Source: Caldilineaceae bacterium (GTDB lineage: Bacteria > Chloroflexota > Anaerolineae > Caldilineales > Caldilineaceae). Taken from it: a stretch of 56,138 nucleotides of DNA. The notes under the pieces are model-generated. The model did not search any database. It was not told where the DNA came from and was given only the letters and a program-made list of their open reading frames with translations. The translations under genes and the position numbers were made by a program. Positions 40,525 through 49,299 of the stretch are shown here, piece after piece. Within the stretch, counting starts at the first letter, position 1. Each line of letters starts with the position of its first letter. Location: positions 1-56,138 of the forward strand of contig JAJEDI010000083.1 of the NCBI GenBank assembly GCA_022821585.1, written 5' to 3'.

Positions 40525-42033
40525 TCAGCTGACGACTACCGGGATCTCAAGGTCGGGGATCTCTTCGTCAAGAGGGAAGAAGGGCCGCTGCATGCGCTTG
40601 AAGTTGAGATTGCGCACGTGGGCGGGGGTCGGGCCGGGCGTGTCGACGATGTAGGCGGCCTTCATCAGGTCGCGATAGGCATGGCGGTAGTTCATTGGAT
40701 TCTTGACGCCGATGAACCTGGCGCGGCTTACGTCCATGCCGACGCTGCGAAACTGCTCATCGCCCCAGTCGTAGGTGGGCTGCGACATGACCAGAAGCTG
40801 GATGCTGCCGATCTGGAGGACGGCGGAGAGACCCATCGAGGCCCAGGTGCCGCCAAAGAGGCCGCCGTCGTAGCGGAAGGCGCCGTCGCTGAGACGGCGC
40901 ACGGTACCGGTGACAAGGACGGGGCGGCCCCAGGCGGGGTCAATGCTGTAGCCGACCTGCAGGCTGACGGTCTGACCGATGCCGGCGCGGGAGCAGGCCT
41001 GGGCCGCGGCAGGATCGACGACCATGAGAAGGGCGGGCTCGTCCAGTCCCAGCGTCATCAACTCGCGCAGGAGGGCGACGCTGTCGCCGGGTGCGCCGCC
41101 GCCGGCGCAGTCGGCGGTGTCGACCAGGAGTACAGGTCCTCCTTCGACCTGGCGGCCGCGGGTGACGGCCTCGGCGACGGGCAGATGCTCTACTTCGAAG
41201 GCCCAGCGCCGCTGCCAGAACTCGGCGGCGAGCAGTTGCGCCTCGTGCGCGGCCAGGGCGGGGTCATTGTCAGTGACGACGACGGCGCCGCAGCCCATGC
41301 CGGGCAGGTCGTTGTAGGGGTGGACCTGGAAACAGGAGACGGAGAGGACGGACGGCTCCTTTTCGAGGCGGCGGGCGCGACGGGTGAGGCGGGCCATGGG
41401 GCCGTTGCCGGCGGTCTGGCCGTTGCAGGCGCTGCAGATGATGGGGACCTTGGCCAGGGCGGTCACCGGAGTGACTTCGCCGCTTACTGCCTGCAACAGC
41501 AGGCTGGCGCCGCGTTCGCCGGTGGTATAGGTGTCGTCGTGGGGATAGTGGGTGAAGGAGACGAGGGCGGCGGCCTGCTTTACCATGCGCGGGGTGACGT
41601 GGGCGTGCAGATCGAGCGTCATGACGATGGGCATGTCCGGCCCCACGATGCGGCGCACGGCATCGAGAATGTCGCCTTCCGGGTCCTCCTGGGAGGCGGT
41701 GACCATGGAGCCGTGCATGGCGAGGATGAGGCCGTCGAGCGGGAGGGCGGCGCGCAGGCGGGCCAGGAGCGTTTCCTTCAGCTGTGTGTAGCAGTCATCG
41801 GTGAGGACGCCGCCGGAGACGCTGCGCGCGGCCAGCAGGGGGAGCGGCTGTGCGCCCTCTTGTTCACAGACGGCGAGGATGCCGGCGACTTCGCAGTCGG
41901 TGCCGGCCAGCTGAAGGAGGGCATCGCCCTCATGGACATAGGAGTTGCGAAAGAGGGCCAGATCGGTCTGTGTGGCGGCGAACTGGTTGCTTTCCTGGAA
42001 GATGGAGCCGACGCCGATGCGCATGGCTGTCAT
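40525..42033 (-). CDS. M81-family metallopeptidase (MlrC-like)
   Basis: A 502-residue protein of the family named for microcystin-degrading MlrC. Motifs are RIGVGSIFQESNQF at the N terminus, LAMHGSMV, the zinc-type segment TLDLHAHVTPRM, and FTHYPHDDTYTTGERG; the C-terminal domain shows DTADCAGGGAPGDS and VGMDVSRARFIGVKNPMNYR. Many members are of unknown substrate and sit in uptake and catabolic clusters; microcystin should not be assumed. ATG 42033 follows AAAAGG. The open frame to 42081 is less likely. A promoter lies at 42142-42170. Confidence 0.9.
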   Translation of the reverse strand: MTAMRIGVGSIFQESNQFAATQTDLALFRNSYVHEGDALLQLAGTDCEVAGILAVCEQEGAQPLPLLAARSVSGGVLTDDCYTQLKETLLARLRAALPLDGLILAMHGSMVTASQEDPEGDILDAVRRIVGPDMPIVMTLDLHAHVTPRMVKQAAALVSFTHYPHDDTYTTGERGASLLLQAVSGEVTPVTALAKVPIICSACNGQTAGNGPMARLTRRARRLEKEPSVLSVSCFQVHPYNDLPGMGCGAVVVTDNDPALAAHEAQLLAAEFWQRRWAFEVEHLPVAEAVTRGRQVEGGPVLLVDTADCAGGGAPGDSVALLRELMTLGLDEPALLMVVDPAAAQACSRAGIGQTVSLQVGYSIDPAWGRPVLVTGTVRRLSDGAFRYDGGLFGGTWASMGLSAVLQIGSIQLLVMSQPTYDWGDEQFRSVGMDVSRARFIGVKNPMNYRHAYRDLMKAAYIVDTPGPTPAHVRNLNFKRMQRPFFPLDEEIPDLEIPVVVS

Positions 42034-42141
42034 TGGATTGCCTTTTCGGGCCCCATTTGGTGCAGGGGGCGCATCGAACATACGCTGTGGGGAAGATATC
42101 AGATGTCACCGATGGGCGCGTTCAGTCAGATGGACAGGGAA

Positions 42142-42170
42142 ATTATACCTACGTAATTGGGGAAGGCCAA
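42142..42170 (-). promoter_or_regulatory. Promoter of the M81-unknown-VOC-PhyH operon
   Basis: On the minus strand TTGGCC (42170-42165), a 17-bp spacer and a perfect TATAAT (42147-42142). It points to the M81 gene, about 110 nt away. Confidence 0.55.
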
Positions 42171-42172
42171 TG

Positions 42173-42202
42173 TTGGTTCAAATGGGGGCATGAAAGTAGA
42201 CT
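42173..42202 (+). promoter_or_regulatory. Possible promoter of the Cache lipoprotein array
   Basis: TTGGTT (42173-42178), 18-bp spacer, TAGACT (42197-42202), divergent from the M81 promoter and 44 nt before the first Cache gene. The match is moderate. Confidence 0.35.
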
Positions 42203-42245
42203 GAAAAGGCTGGTTTAACCCGATTTTATCAAAATGGAGTTAGTC

Positions 42246-42698
42246 ATGTTTCGTTCGGCCTCTGTATCTTTCATCCTTGCGCTTGCGCTCCTTGTCGCCG
42301 GCTGCGTTGCCATTCCCACAAAGAACGAACCGGCGGCTTACACGCAGGCGCTCGTGCAGGACGCCATCCGCCTCTACGGTCAGGATGGGCGGGAAGCTGC
42401 AATCGAGCACTACAGTTCAACCGACAACGTGGACGGGCAGTGGTATGTCTTCATTATTGGTGGAGATGGGTACACTATTGCTCATTTCAACCCGGCAATG
42501 ATAGGGCGGGACCCGGCGCTGCGCGTGGATTCGACCGGTTACTTTTATGGAGACGACGTACTGAGCGCGACCGAGGCAGGAAAGTGGGTCAGCTACGTCT
42601 TCACGAACCCGGACACGGGAGAGGAGACGCGTAAGCACGCATGGGTCGTACGCCACGACGGGCTGTTCTTCGGGTCGGGCTGGTACGAAGAGAACTGA
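42246..42698 (+). CDS. Single-Cache-domain lipoprotein, copy 1 of 4
   Basis: A 150-residue lipoprotein. Signal peptide ends LVAGC (Cys20), followed by VAIPTKNEPAAYTQA, shared by all four copies. The rest matches single Cache domains: AIRLYGQDGREAAIEHY, DGQWYVFIIGGDGYTIAHFNP, GRDPALRVDSTGYFYGDD and VRHDGLFFGSGWYEE. Cache domains bind small ligands outside the cell, usually as parts of chemoreceptors or kinases; here the domain stands alone. ATG 42246 is chosen because GGAG lies six bases upstream, as in all four copies; ATG 42234 is the alternative. Confidence 0.85.
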   Translation: MFRSASVSFILALALLVAGCVAIPTKNEPAAYTQALVQDAIRLYGQDGREAAIEHYSSTDNVDGQWYVFIIGGDGYTIAHFNPAMIGRDPALRVDSTGYFYGDDVLSATEAGKWVSYVFTNPDTGEETRKHAWVVRHDGLFFGSGWYEEN

Positions 42699-42768
42699 GC
42701 CGGCCGGGGATATGGAAGTGCACGATAGTAGATTGTCCAAGTCAGAAACATTCGAAATGGAGACAGAC

Positions 42769-43221
42769 GTGTTTCGTTCTGCCGCCGTATTTCTTGCTTT
42801 TACGCTCGCGCTCTTCGCCGCGGGTTGCGTCGCCATCCCCACCAAGAATGAACCGGCGGCCTACACACAGGCGATCGTGCAGGATGCCATCCGCCTCTAC
42901 AATGAAGAAGGGCGCCAGGCGGTCATCGACCACTACAGTTCGCCCGAGAACGTGGACGGGCAGTGGTATGTCTTCATTATCGGTGAAGATGGGTATACCA
43001 TTGCGCATTACAGACCGGAAAGTGTCGGGCGGGACCCGGCGCTGCGGGTCGATGCCAGCGGTTACTTCTATGGTGACGACATATTGAGCGCAACCGAAGC
43101 GGGCAAGTGGGTCAGCTATGTCCACGACAAGCCGGATACCGGCGAGGTGACGCGTAAGCACACGTGGGTGGTGCGCCATGACGGGCTGTTCTTCGGGTCG
43201 GGCTGGTACGAGAAGGAGTAG
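42769..43221 (+). CDS. Single-Cache-domain lipoprotein, copy 2 of 4
   Basis: A 150-residue paralog of the preceding gene, with most residues shared. Start is GTG 42769 (GGAG six bases upstream), giving VFRSAAVFLAFTLALFAAGC with the lipid-modified Cys at 20; an in-frame ATG at 42712 would give an odd hydrophilic extension before the signal peptide. The Cache-domain core is VDGQWYVFIIGEDGYTIAHY. A repeat-bearing gap of 232 nt separates it from copy 3. Confidence 0.85.
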   Translation: MFRSAAVFLAFTLALFAAGCVAIPTKNEPAAYTQAIVQDAIRLYNEEGRQAVIDHYSSPENVDGQWYVFIIGEDGYTIAHYRPESVGRDPALRVDASGYFYGDDILSATEAGKWVSYVHDKPDTGEVTRKHTWVVRHDGLFFGSGWYEKE

Positions 43222-43453
43222 TGCGGCCGGGAGGGACGCGGTTTAGACGGGGCTTTCCGGACCGCGTTGTCAGTGGCACCCACAACAGGGCACCCACAAG
43301 GGGTGCCCCTACAGATCAGGCAGCCTCCCAAGGCATTGACCCTATGAGATACAATTGTCCTGAACCGTGTCAGGGAAATCTTGCACGGAGGGATGAGTGA
43401 ATGTCCGCTATGGTAGATGTGCCATAGTTACCTTTAACGCAGTGGAGAAAATC
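43222..43453. other. Gap in the Cache array with R3 repeat
   Basis: Holds CACCCACAACA then the R3 hairpin repeat (43288-43312) and the upstream region of copy 3. It splits the array into two closely spaced pairs. Confidence 0.55.
43288..43312. repeat. Hairpin repeat R3, copy 2
   Basis: Identical over 25 bp to 27788-27812. Confidence 0.75.
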
Positions 43454-43900
43454 ATGAATCGTGCTGCCCCCCTAATTCTCATCCTCGCGCTCTTTGCCGC
43501 CGGTTGCGTGGCCATCCCCACCAAGAACGAACCGGCAGCCTACACACAGGCAATCGTGCAGGATGCCATCCGCTTCTACAACCAGGAAGGCCTCCAGGCA
43601 GCCATCGACCACTACAGTTCACCTGAAATTGTGGACGGGCCTTGGTACCCCTTCATTATCGACGAAGATGGGTACACCATTGCGCACTTCAACCCGGCGA
43701 TAAGAGGGCGGGACCCCGCTCTGAACGTGGATTCGTCCGGCTATTTCTTTGGCGATGACATAATGAGCGCAACTGAGGCAGGAATATGGATCAGTTACCT
43801 CGCCTTGAACCCGGGAACCGGCACGGAGATGCGCAAGCACACTTGGCTCGTGCGCTATGACGGACTGATCTTCGGGTCGGGCTGGTATGAAAAGGAGTAG
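43454..43900 (+). CDS. Single-Cache-domain lipoprotein, copy 3 of 4
   Basis: A 148-residue paralog: MNRAAPLILILALFAAGC (Cys18) then VAIPTKNEPAAYTQAIVQD. The ligand-domain segments differ in places that may shape the pocket (EIVDGPWYPFIIDEDGYTIAHFNP, ATEAGIWISYLALNPGTGTEM). ATG 43454 has GGAG six bases upstream. Upstream DNA resembles that of the other copies only weakly. Confidence 0.85.
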   Translation: MNRAAPLILILALFAAGCVAIPTKNEPAAYTQAIVQDAIRFYNQEGLQAAIDHYSSPEIVDGPWYPFIIDEDGYTIAHFNPAIRGRDPALNVDSSGYFFGDDIMSATEAGIWISYLALNPGTGTEMRKHTWLVRYDGLIFGSGWYEKE

Positions 43901-43968
43901 TGCGGCCGGGAATATCGAAGTGCTATCGTAGATAATCCAAATCCAAAACAGTCGAAATGGAGACAAAC

Positions 43969-44415
43969 GTGATTCGTTCCGCCCCCTTAGTTCTCATCCT
44001 CGCGCTCTTTGCCGCCGGTTGCGTTGCCATTCCCACCAAGAACGAACCGGCAGCCTACACACAGGCGCTCGTGCAGGATGCCATCCGCTTTTATAATCAG
44101 GAAGGCCGCCAGGCCGCAATCGAACACTACAACTCGCCCGAGAACGTGGATGGTCAATGGTACGTCGTCATTATCGGCGAAGATGGGTACACGATCGCGC
44201 ACTTCAACGCCGATATAAGAGGGCGGGACCCCGCGCTGCGCGTGGATTCGACCGGCTACTTTTTTGGGGACGAGATGTTGAGCGCGCCTGCAGAAGGAAA
44301 ATGGATCAGCTATCTCGCCATTAACCCGGAAACGGGCAACGAGGCGCGTAAGCACACATGGATGGTGCGCTACGACGGGCTGATCTTCGGGTCGGGCTGG
44401 TACGAGGAGGAGTGA
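43969..44415 (+). CDS. Single-Cache-domain lipoprotein, copy 4 of 4
   Basis: A 148-residue paralog: start GTG 43969 with GGAG six bases upstream, signal MIRSAPLVLILALFAAGC (Cys18), then the shared VAIPTKNEPAAYTQA block and a Cache domain ending VRYDGLIFGSGWYEEE. Its 5' region (CGAAATGGAGACAAACGTG) nearly matches that of copy 2, so the duplicated unit included the translation signals. A TIM-barrel isomerase gene follows. Confidence 0.85.
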   Translation: MIRSAPLVLILALFAAGCVAIPTKNEPAAYTQALVQDAIRFYNQEGRQAAIEHYNSPENVDGQWYVVIIGEDGYTIAHFNADIRGRDPALRVDSTGYFFGDEMLSAPAEGKWISYLAINPETGNEARKHTWMVRYDGLIFGSGWYEEE

Positions 44416-44474
44416 TGTAACCGGAGGGCGCGGCGTGGGCTGCTCGTCCCGGGCCCAACTGAAAGGAGGATGTT

Positions 44475-45422
44475 TTGAAAATCGGACTGTTCACAGATAG
44501 CCTGACAGTTTCCTTCAGCGAGGCGCTTGATTGGGTTGTCGAGCACGGCATCGAAGCTGTGGAGGTCGGTACGGGCAATTTCTCGCCGGCATTGCATTGC
44601 AACCTGGATGAACTGCTGCAAAACGAGGAGGCGCGCACAGCCTTTATGTCGGCCATAGAAAGTCGCGGCCTGGTGCTGAGCGCTCTCAACTGCAACGGCA
44701 ACCTGCTCGACCCGCACCCGGCGCGCGGCCAAGCATCGCAGGATGTCTTTTTTAAGACGGTAGAACTGGCGCATCGACTGGGCCTGGATACCGTCGTGAC
44801 GATGAGCGGCTGCCCGGGCGATCCGAGTGGGACACATTATCCAAACTGGCCCACGCACCCGCAACAGCCGGAATACGCTGAGCTGGAGCGCTGGCAGTGG
44901 GATGAGGTGATCACGCCTTTCTGGGAAAAGGCGGGGCGGTTCGCTGCCGATCACGGGGTCAGGGTGGCGATCGAACTGCACCCAGGCCAGTCGGTGTATA
45001 ACACGCGCACGATGCTGCGGCTGCGTGCGGTCGCCGGGCCGAGCGTGGGGGTCAACCTCGATCCCAGTCACTTCTTTTACCAGGGTATGGACCCGCTCAT
45101 CGTCATCCCGGCGCTGGGAGAGGGGTTCATTTTCCACGTCCACGCCAAGGACACGCGCATCAACCCTTCTGAGATGGCTCTGAACGGCGGCCTCGATATG
45201 CGGCCGATGGAGCTGGTTGCCGAGCGCGCGTGGGCCTACCGCACGCTGGGTTACGGTCATGGGGAGGCATGGTGGCGCGATTTCGTGAGCGCGCTGCGCG
45301 TGGCCGGCTACGACGGCGCGCTGAGCATCGAACACGAAGACCCGGTGATGAGCGCAGCGGAAGGCATCATCAAGAGTGTGCAGTTCCTGGAGCCGCTGAT
45401 ATTGCGGACGATGCCGGAGTAG
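44475..45422 (+). CDS. Sugar phosphate isomerase/epimerase (xylose-isomerase-like TIM barrel)
   Basis: A 315-residue AP-endonuclease-2-type barrel. It starts MKIGLFTDSLTVSFSEALDWV. Metal-ligand candidates are Glu in RVAIELHPGQSVYN, Asp and His in GVNLDPSHFFYQG, His in FHVHAKDTR, and Glu in ALSIEHEDPVMS. TTG 44475 or nearby, after GAAAGGAGGATG, is the start. It is a different subfamily from the 10559 gene. Sugar or cyclitol isomerisation is inferred from the family and the nearby importers. Confidence 0.85.
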   Translation: MKIGLFTDSLTVSFSEALDWVVEHGIEAVEVGTGNFSPALHCNLDELLQNEEARTAFMSAIESRGLVLSALNCNGNLLDPHPARGQASQDVFFKTVELAHRLGLDTVVTMSGCPGDPSGTHYPNWPTHPQQPEYAELERWQWDEVITPFWEKAGRFAADHGVRVAIELHPGQSVYNTRTMLRLRAVAGPSVGVNLDPSHFFYQGMDPLIVIPALGEGFIFHVHAKDTRINPSEMALNGGLDMRPMELVAERAWAYRTLGYGHGEAWWRDFVSALRVAGYDGALSIEHEDPVMSAAEGIIKSVQFLEPLILRTMPE

Positions 45423-45440
45423 GTTGCTTGGCGTAGGCAG

Positions 45441-45622
45441 GACCGATCGATCCGCGAAGTTACGCGAAGCGTCGCGAAGAACACCTTTTTGATCCACGAA
45501 GGGCCGCGGAGAACACCAGAGGCGTTTCGGATTTTCTTTGCTTGACTGCGCCGCCCTTCGATGATCAGCCGCACTTTGCGCCCGGAAGTCGTTGTTCAGA
45601 CAAACGTCAACGAGCCCTAGTG
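45441..45622. repeat. Interspersed repeat family R2, copy 4 (long)
   Basis: GACCGATCGATCCGCGAAG through AACACCAGAGG to AAACGTCAACGAGCCCTAGT, in the same block order as 34037-34217. The stop codon of the next minus-strand gene (45617-45619) lies inside the element's right end. Confidence 0.75.
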
Positions 45623-46042
45623 ATCGCAATCCCTTTCGATCACGTACTGCCAGCCGCCGGCGACCCAGCGTGCGCGCTGGCGTTGGAGGCCTGACAGGAG
45701 GACGTGGCGTGACTCCGTGCTATCTACCAGGCTGCTCTTCTCAAAGTACTGGACGAGCCGGTCCAATTGACGCAAGCAGTCTTTGTGGCCGCGGCGGCCG
45801 GCCCTTTCGATTTCGGCCTCAGATCCGACCGAGCGGCGCAGCGCTTCGATCTGCTGGCGGTAGGGCGCCGTCCAGGCTTCGGGAACGCGCTCGTCGTTGA
45901 CAATCGACTCTGCGGCGCGTACGTTGGCCTCGACTCCCTGGCTGAAACGGACCGTCATCCACCGCACCAACATCATCGTCAGGTACAGGAACAGACCTAT
46001 ACCCAAGATCCACAGAGCCGACCAGAAGAGAAGGAATTCCAT
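45617..46042 (-). CDS. Small membrane-anchored protein of unknown function
   Basis: A 141-residue protein with one N-terminal membrane helix (FLLFWSALWILGIGLFLYL, about 3-27), followed by a basic stretch and a charged, probably helical domain (EANVRAAESIVNDE, RQQIEALRRSVGSEAEIERAGRRG). It ends WQYVIERDCDH. I do not recognise a family. It lies 75 nt downstream of the third importer's last ATPase on the same strand and may be cotranscribed. The last codons come from an R2 repeat, so the C terminus may have been altered by the insertion. Confidence 0.6.
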   Translation of the reverse strand: MEFLLFWSALWILGIGLFLYLTMMLVRWMTVRFSQGVEANVRAAESIVNDERVPEAWTAPYRQQIEALRRSVGSEAEIERAGRRGHKDCLRQLDRLVQYFEKSSLVDSTESRHVLLSGLQRQRARWVAGGWQYVIERDCDH

Positions 46043-46117
46043 TCGTTTACCCCGCCGTCCGAACCGGCGCCGCGACCGGCGCCTCTCCCCGGCTCAGGCT
46101 GGAACCGGAAACAGTTG

Positions 46118-47146
46118 TCAAACGCTCTCCTCCTCCATATCTCCCACACCGTGCAGTGTCAGTTCCTGGGCGAAATGACAGGCGGCGTAATGGTCCGGGC
46201 TGACTTGCAGGAGCGGTGGTATCTCCTCCTGACAGATCTGCTGGGCGTATTTGCAGCGGGGGTGAAAGTAGCAGCCGGGAGGCGGGTTGGCCGGGCTGGG
46301 TACTTCACCCTCCAGCGTGATTTCATCCAGCAGGGAGTCCGGGTCGGGTTTGGGGATTGCGGACAGGAGCGCTTCCGTATAGGGGTGCTTGGGGTTCAGG
46401 AAGAGCTCCTCGGTCTCGGCCTGCTCCACAATCTTGCCGACATACATGACGGCTACGTGGTCGGAGATATGCTGGATGACACTGAGATCGTGGGCTATGA
46501 AGAGATAGGTGAGGCTGAATTCCGACTGCAGGTCCTGCAGCAGATTGAGAATCTGGGCCTGGACCGAGACGTCGAGGGCGGAAACGGGCTCATCACAGAC
46601 GATGAGGCTGGGATGCAGACTGAGGGCGCGGGCGATGCCGATGCGCTGGCGCTGACCGCCGCTGAAGGCGTGGGGATAGCGTTTGAGGTACTTGACGTCG
46701 AGGCCGACCAGATCTACCAGTTGACGCACCCGCTGCTCGAGGTCCTCGCCCCTGGCCAGTTTGTTTACGCGGAGGGGCTCGCCGACGATGTCGAGAATGG
46801 TCTTGCGCGGATCGAGGCTGGCGTAGGGGTCCTGAAAGACCATCTGCATGTGGCGGCGGGTGGCGCGCAGTTCCCTGGCATCGAGACCGGTTATATCGGC
46901 CTGGCGGTCATCGATACGCAACAGTACCTGACCGTCGGTCGGCTCGATGGCGCGGACAACGCAGCGGCCGAGGGTGGTCTTGCCGCACCCCGACTCACCG
47001 ACCAGGCCCAGGGTTTGCCCGGCGGGGATGCTGAGGCTGACATCATCGACAGCGCGCACCTGCCCAACCACCCGGCGCAGAAAGCCCTTTTCGATGGGGA
47101 AATACTTCTTGAGGTTATGCACCTCGAGCAGGTTATTCAGTTCCAT
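46118..47146 (-). CDS. ABC transporter ATPase (DppF/OppF type), third importer
   Basis: A 342-residue ATPase: LEVHNLKKYFPIEKGFLRRVVGQVRAVDDVSL, Walker A GESGCGKTT, Q-loop VFQDPYASLDPRKT, signature FSGGQRQRIGIARAL, Walker B IVCDEPVSALDVS and the C-terminal CYFHPRCKYAQQIC motif. It completes an operon of seven genes read leftward (53309 to 46118). Spacing to the upstream ATPase is 5 nt. Confidence 0.94.
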   Translation of the reverse strand: MELNNLLEVHNLKKYFPIEKGFLRRVVGQVRAVDDVSLSIPAGQTLGLVGESGCGKTTLGRCVVRAIEPTDGQVLLRIDDRQADITGLDARELRATRRHMQMVFQDPYASLDPRKTILDIVGEPLRVNKLARGEDLEQRVRQLVDLVGLDVKYLKRYPHAFSGGQRQRIGIARALSLHPSLIVCDEPVSALDVSVQAQILNLLQDLQSEFSLTYLFIAHDLSVIQHISDHVAVMYVGKIVEQAETEELFLNPKHPYTEALLSAIPKPDPDSLLDEITLEGEVPSPANPPPGCYFHPRCKYAQQICQEEIPPLLQVSPDHYAACHFAQELTLHGVGDMEEESV

Positions 47147-47151
47147 AGTTT

Positions 47152-48144
47152 TTATTCATAGAGGACACAGCGCACCGAATGCCCCGGATCGGTTTCCAGA
47201 AATTCCGGCACGCTTTCATCGCAGCGACCCGGTATGAACTGCTCACAGCGGTCGGCGAATGGGCAGATATCCGGCGGGTCAAGAGGGACCGGAACAATGC
47301 CCTGAATGGTCTGTAAACGTTCCCTCGCTGTGCGGCCGGCCCGGGGAATCGAGCGCATGAGGGCCTGGGTATAGGGATGCTGCGGCGTCCGGAAAATCTG
47401 TCTGACACTGCCGTATTCGACCACCCGGCCCAGGTACATCACGGCGACTTCATCGGCCATATTGGCGATCACACCCAGATCGTGGGTGATGAACATGATC
47501 GACATGCCGATCTCGGCCTGGAGTGTCTTCATCAGACGCAAAATCTGGGCCTGAATGGTCACATCCAGCGCTGTCGTGGGTTCATCTGCGATGAGAAGCT
47601 TGGGCTTGAGGGCCAAGGCCATGGCGATCATCGCGCGCTGGCGCATCCCGCCGGACAGCTGATGCGGATAGGCGTCGACACGCTCTTCGGGAATGGGAAT
47701 GCCGACGAGGCTGAGCAGTTCGATCGCGCGGCTGCGCGCCGCTTCCCTGGTGACATCGTCATGGACCAGGATGGCTTCCATGATCTGATCGCCGACCGTG
47801 TGAACGGGCGAAAATGCCGTCATCGGCTCCTGGAAGATCATTGAGATGTCGCGGCCGCGAATGTCGCGGATCTCTTTCCCCGACGGAGCCAGGGCAGCCA
47901 GATCAACAATATGACCGTTCTGGTGCAGCAGAATCTCCCCCGCCATCTGGGCCGTCGTGGGCACAATGCGCAGGATCGACTGCGCGGTTACGCTTTTGCC
48001 GCAGCCCGATTCACCTACAACACCGAGTGTGCGGTTCTTGTGAATGGTGAGCGATACACCGTTCACCGCTTTCAGCAACCCCTCTTCGAGGGGGAAGTAG
48101 GTGTGCAGATCTCTGAGTTCGAGGACTGGCTCTTGCTGTTTCAT
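47152..48144 (-). CDS. ABC transporter ATPase (DppD/OppD type), third importer
   Basis: A 330-residue ATPase: LELRDLHTYFPLEEGLLKAVNGVSL, Walker A GESGCGKSV, Q-loop IFQEPMTAFSPV, signature LSGGMRQRAMIAMAL, Walker B LLIADEPTTALDVT, H-loop ITHDLGV and C-terminal CPFADRCEQF. Five nucleotides separate it from each neighbour, so translation is probably coupled. Confidence 0.94.
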   Translation of the reverse strand: MKQQEPVLELRDLHTYFPLEEGLLKAVNGVSLTIHKNRTLGVVGESGCGKSVTAQSILRIVPTTAQMAGEILLHQNGHIVDLAALAPSGKEIRDIRGRDISMIFQEPMTAFSPVHTVGDQIMEAILVHDDVTREAARSRAIELLSLVGIPIPEERVDAYPHQLSGGMRQRAMIAMALALKPKLLIADEPTTALDVTIQAQILRLMKTLQAEIGMSIMFITHDLGVIANMADEVAVMYLGRVVEYGSVRQIFRTPQHPYTQALMRSIPRAGRTARERLQTIQGIVPVPLDPPDICPFADRCEQFIPGRCDESVPEFLETDPGHSVRCVLYE

Positions 48145-48149
48145 GGCTG

Positions 48150-49298
48150 CTACTTGTAGGGGTCGGCGGCGTCACGCAGGCCATCGCCGATAAAGTTAAA
48201 CAGGAGCACTGTTACGATCACAAGCAGGCCGGGGATAAGCATCCAGGGCTGCACAGCCACGCTGCGGACATTCTGGGCATCTTTCAACAGGGTGCCCCAG
48301 CTGACCGCGGGTGCACGAATGCCCAGCCCGAGAAAACTGAGCGCCGGTTCTCCCAGGAGCAGGTTGGGGATGGCCAAGGTGAGATGGACGATGAGATAGC
48401 TCATAAAGCCTGGCAGCAGATGCTCAACGATAATCTGCATATCGGTGGACCCGGCGACTTTGGCCGCGATCACAAAGTCCGACTCGCGCAGCTCCAGCAG
48501 TTTGCCGCGCACAACCCGGGCCAGCCCCGCCCATCCAATTATGGACAGAATGATGGTGATGGAAAAGTAGATCTTGACCGGCGACCAGCCGGCGGGCACG
48601 GCGGCGCTGAGCGCCATCCACAGCGGTATGGTGGGGACGATGATCACGAACTCGATAATACGCTGGATCAACATGTCGGTCGCCCCGCCGAAATAGCCGG
48701 AGATTCCCCCCAGGAGACAACCCAGCACAAAGCTGATCATGACGCCAACCAGTCCAACGGAGAGACTGACCTGGGCCCCCGCCAATGTCCGCGAAAAGAG
48801 ATCGCGCCCAAGCGAATCGGTGCCAAACAGAAAGATCACGCCCCCTTCTTCCGGGAGAAAGAAATGGATGTCCATGGGAAAGAGACCCCAGAACCGATAG
48901 GGTTCTCCCTTTTGGAAAAAGCGGATGCGGTAAATCTGTGAGGTATCTTCGGTATAGACGCGGGTGAAGGTATCAAAGTCGATTTCGCCCTCCAGCTTGT
49001 ATACAAAAGGGCCTCGGAATCGACCTTCACTATCGAAAAGGTGAATGCGTGAGGGAGAGGCGCTCAGATAGTCCTCATGTTTGGTCAAGCGGCCATACGG
49101 GACCCAGAATTTATACGTGATCGCCAGGAGATAGAGAATTCCCAGCAGGGAGATGGAAATTACAGCCAGCCGGTGTCTTTTGAACTTGCGCCACATCAGT
49201 TGCCACTGTGAAGCCAGGAAGTAGCGCTCTTCGGCCGTGATCTCGTCCGTATTTGCCTCGATTCCGCTTGAAGCAGCGGTTGTTACGTCCGTTGACAT
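48150..49298 (-). CDS. ABC transporter permease (DppC type) with long periplasmic insertion, third importer
   Basis: A 382-residue permease. After the first membrane helix (LAVISISLLGILYLLAITYKF) there is a ~110-residue hydrophilic insertion (about 65-175) before FGTDSLGRDLFSRTLAGAQVSL; ordinary DppC has a shorter one. The EAA loop is ESDFVIAAKVAGSTDMQIIVEHLLPG and the end is FIGDGLRDAADPYK. ATG 49298 follows GAAGGAAAG; TTG 49316 is possible. Such long loops occur in YejE-like and oligosaccharide-type systems. Confidence 0.92.
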   Translation of the reverse strand: MSTDVTTAASSGIEANTDEITAEERYFLASQWQLMWRKFKRHRLAVISISLLGILYLLAITYKFWVPYGRLTKHEDYLSASPSRIHLFDSEGRFRGPFVYKLEGEIDFDTFTRVYTEDTSQIYRIRFFQKGEPYRFWGLFPMDIHFFLPEEGGVIFLFGTDSLGRDLFSRTLAGAQVSLSVGLVGVMISFVLGCLLGGISGYFGGATDMLIQRIIEFVIIVPTIPLWMALSAAVPAGWSPVKIYFSITIILSIIGWAGLARVVRGKLLELRESDFVIAAKVAGSTDMQIIVEHLLPGFMSYLIVHLTLAIPNLLLGEPALSFLGLGIRAPAVSWGTLLKDAQNVRSVAVQPWMLIPGLLVIVTVLLFNFIGDGLRDAADPYK

Positions 49299-49299
49299 C

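Noticed and set aside
39724..42156. An 810-codon open frame on the plus strand
   Set aside because: It runs antisense across the VOC, 119-residue and M81 genes, is Gly/Ala/Asp-rich without any family motif, and results from GC-rich codon bias of the real genes.
45767..47161. A 464-codon open frame on the plus strand
   Set aside because: It is antisense to the ATPase gene with clear Walker motifs on the minus strand.
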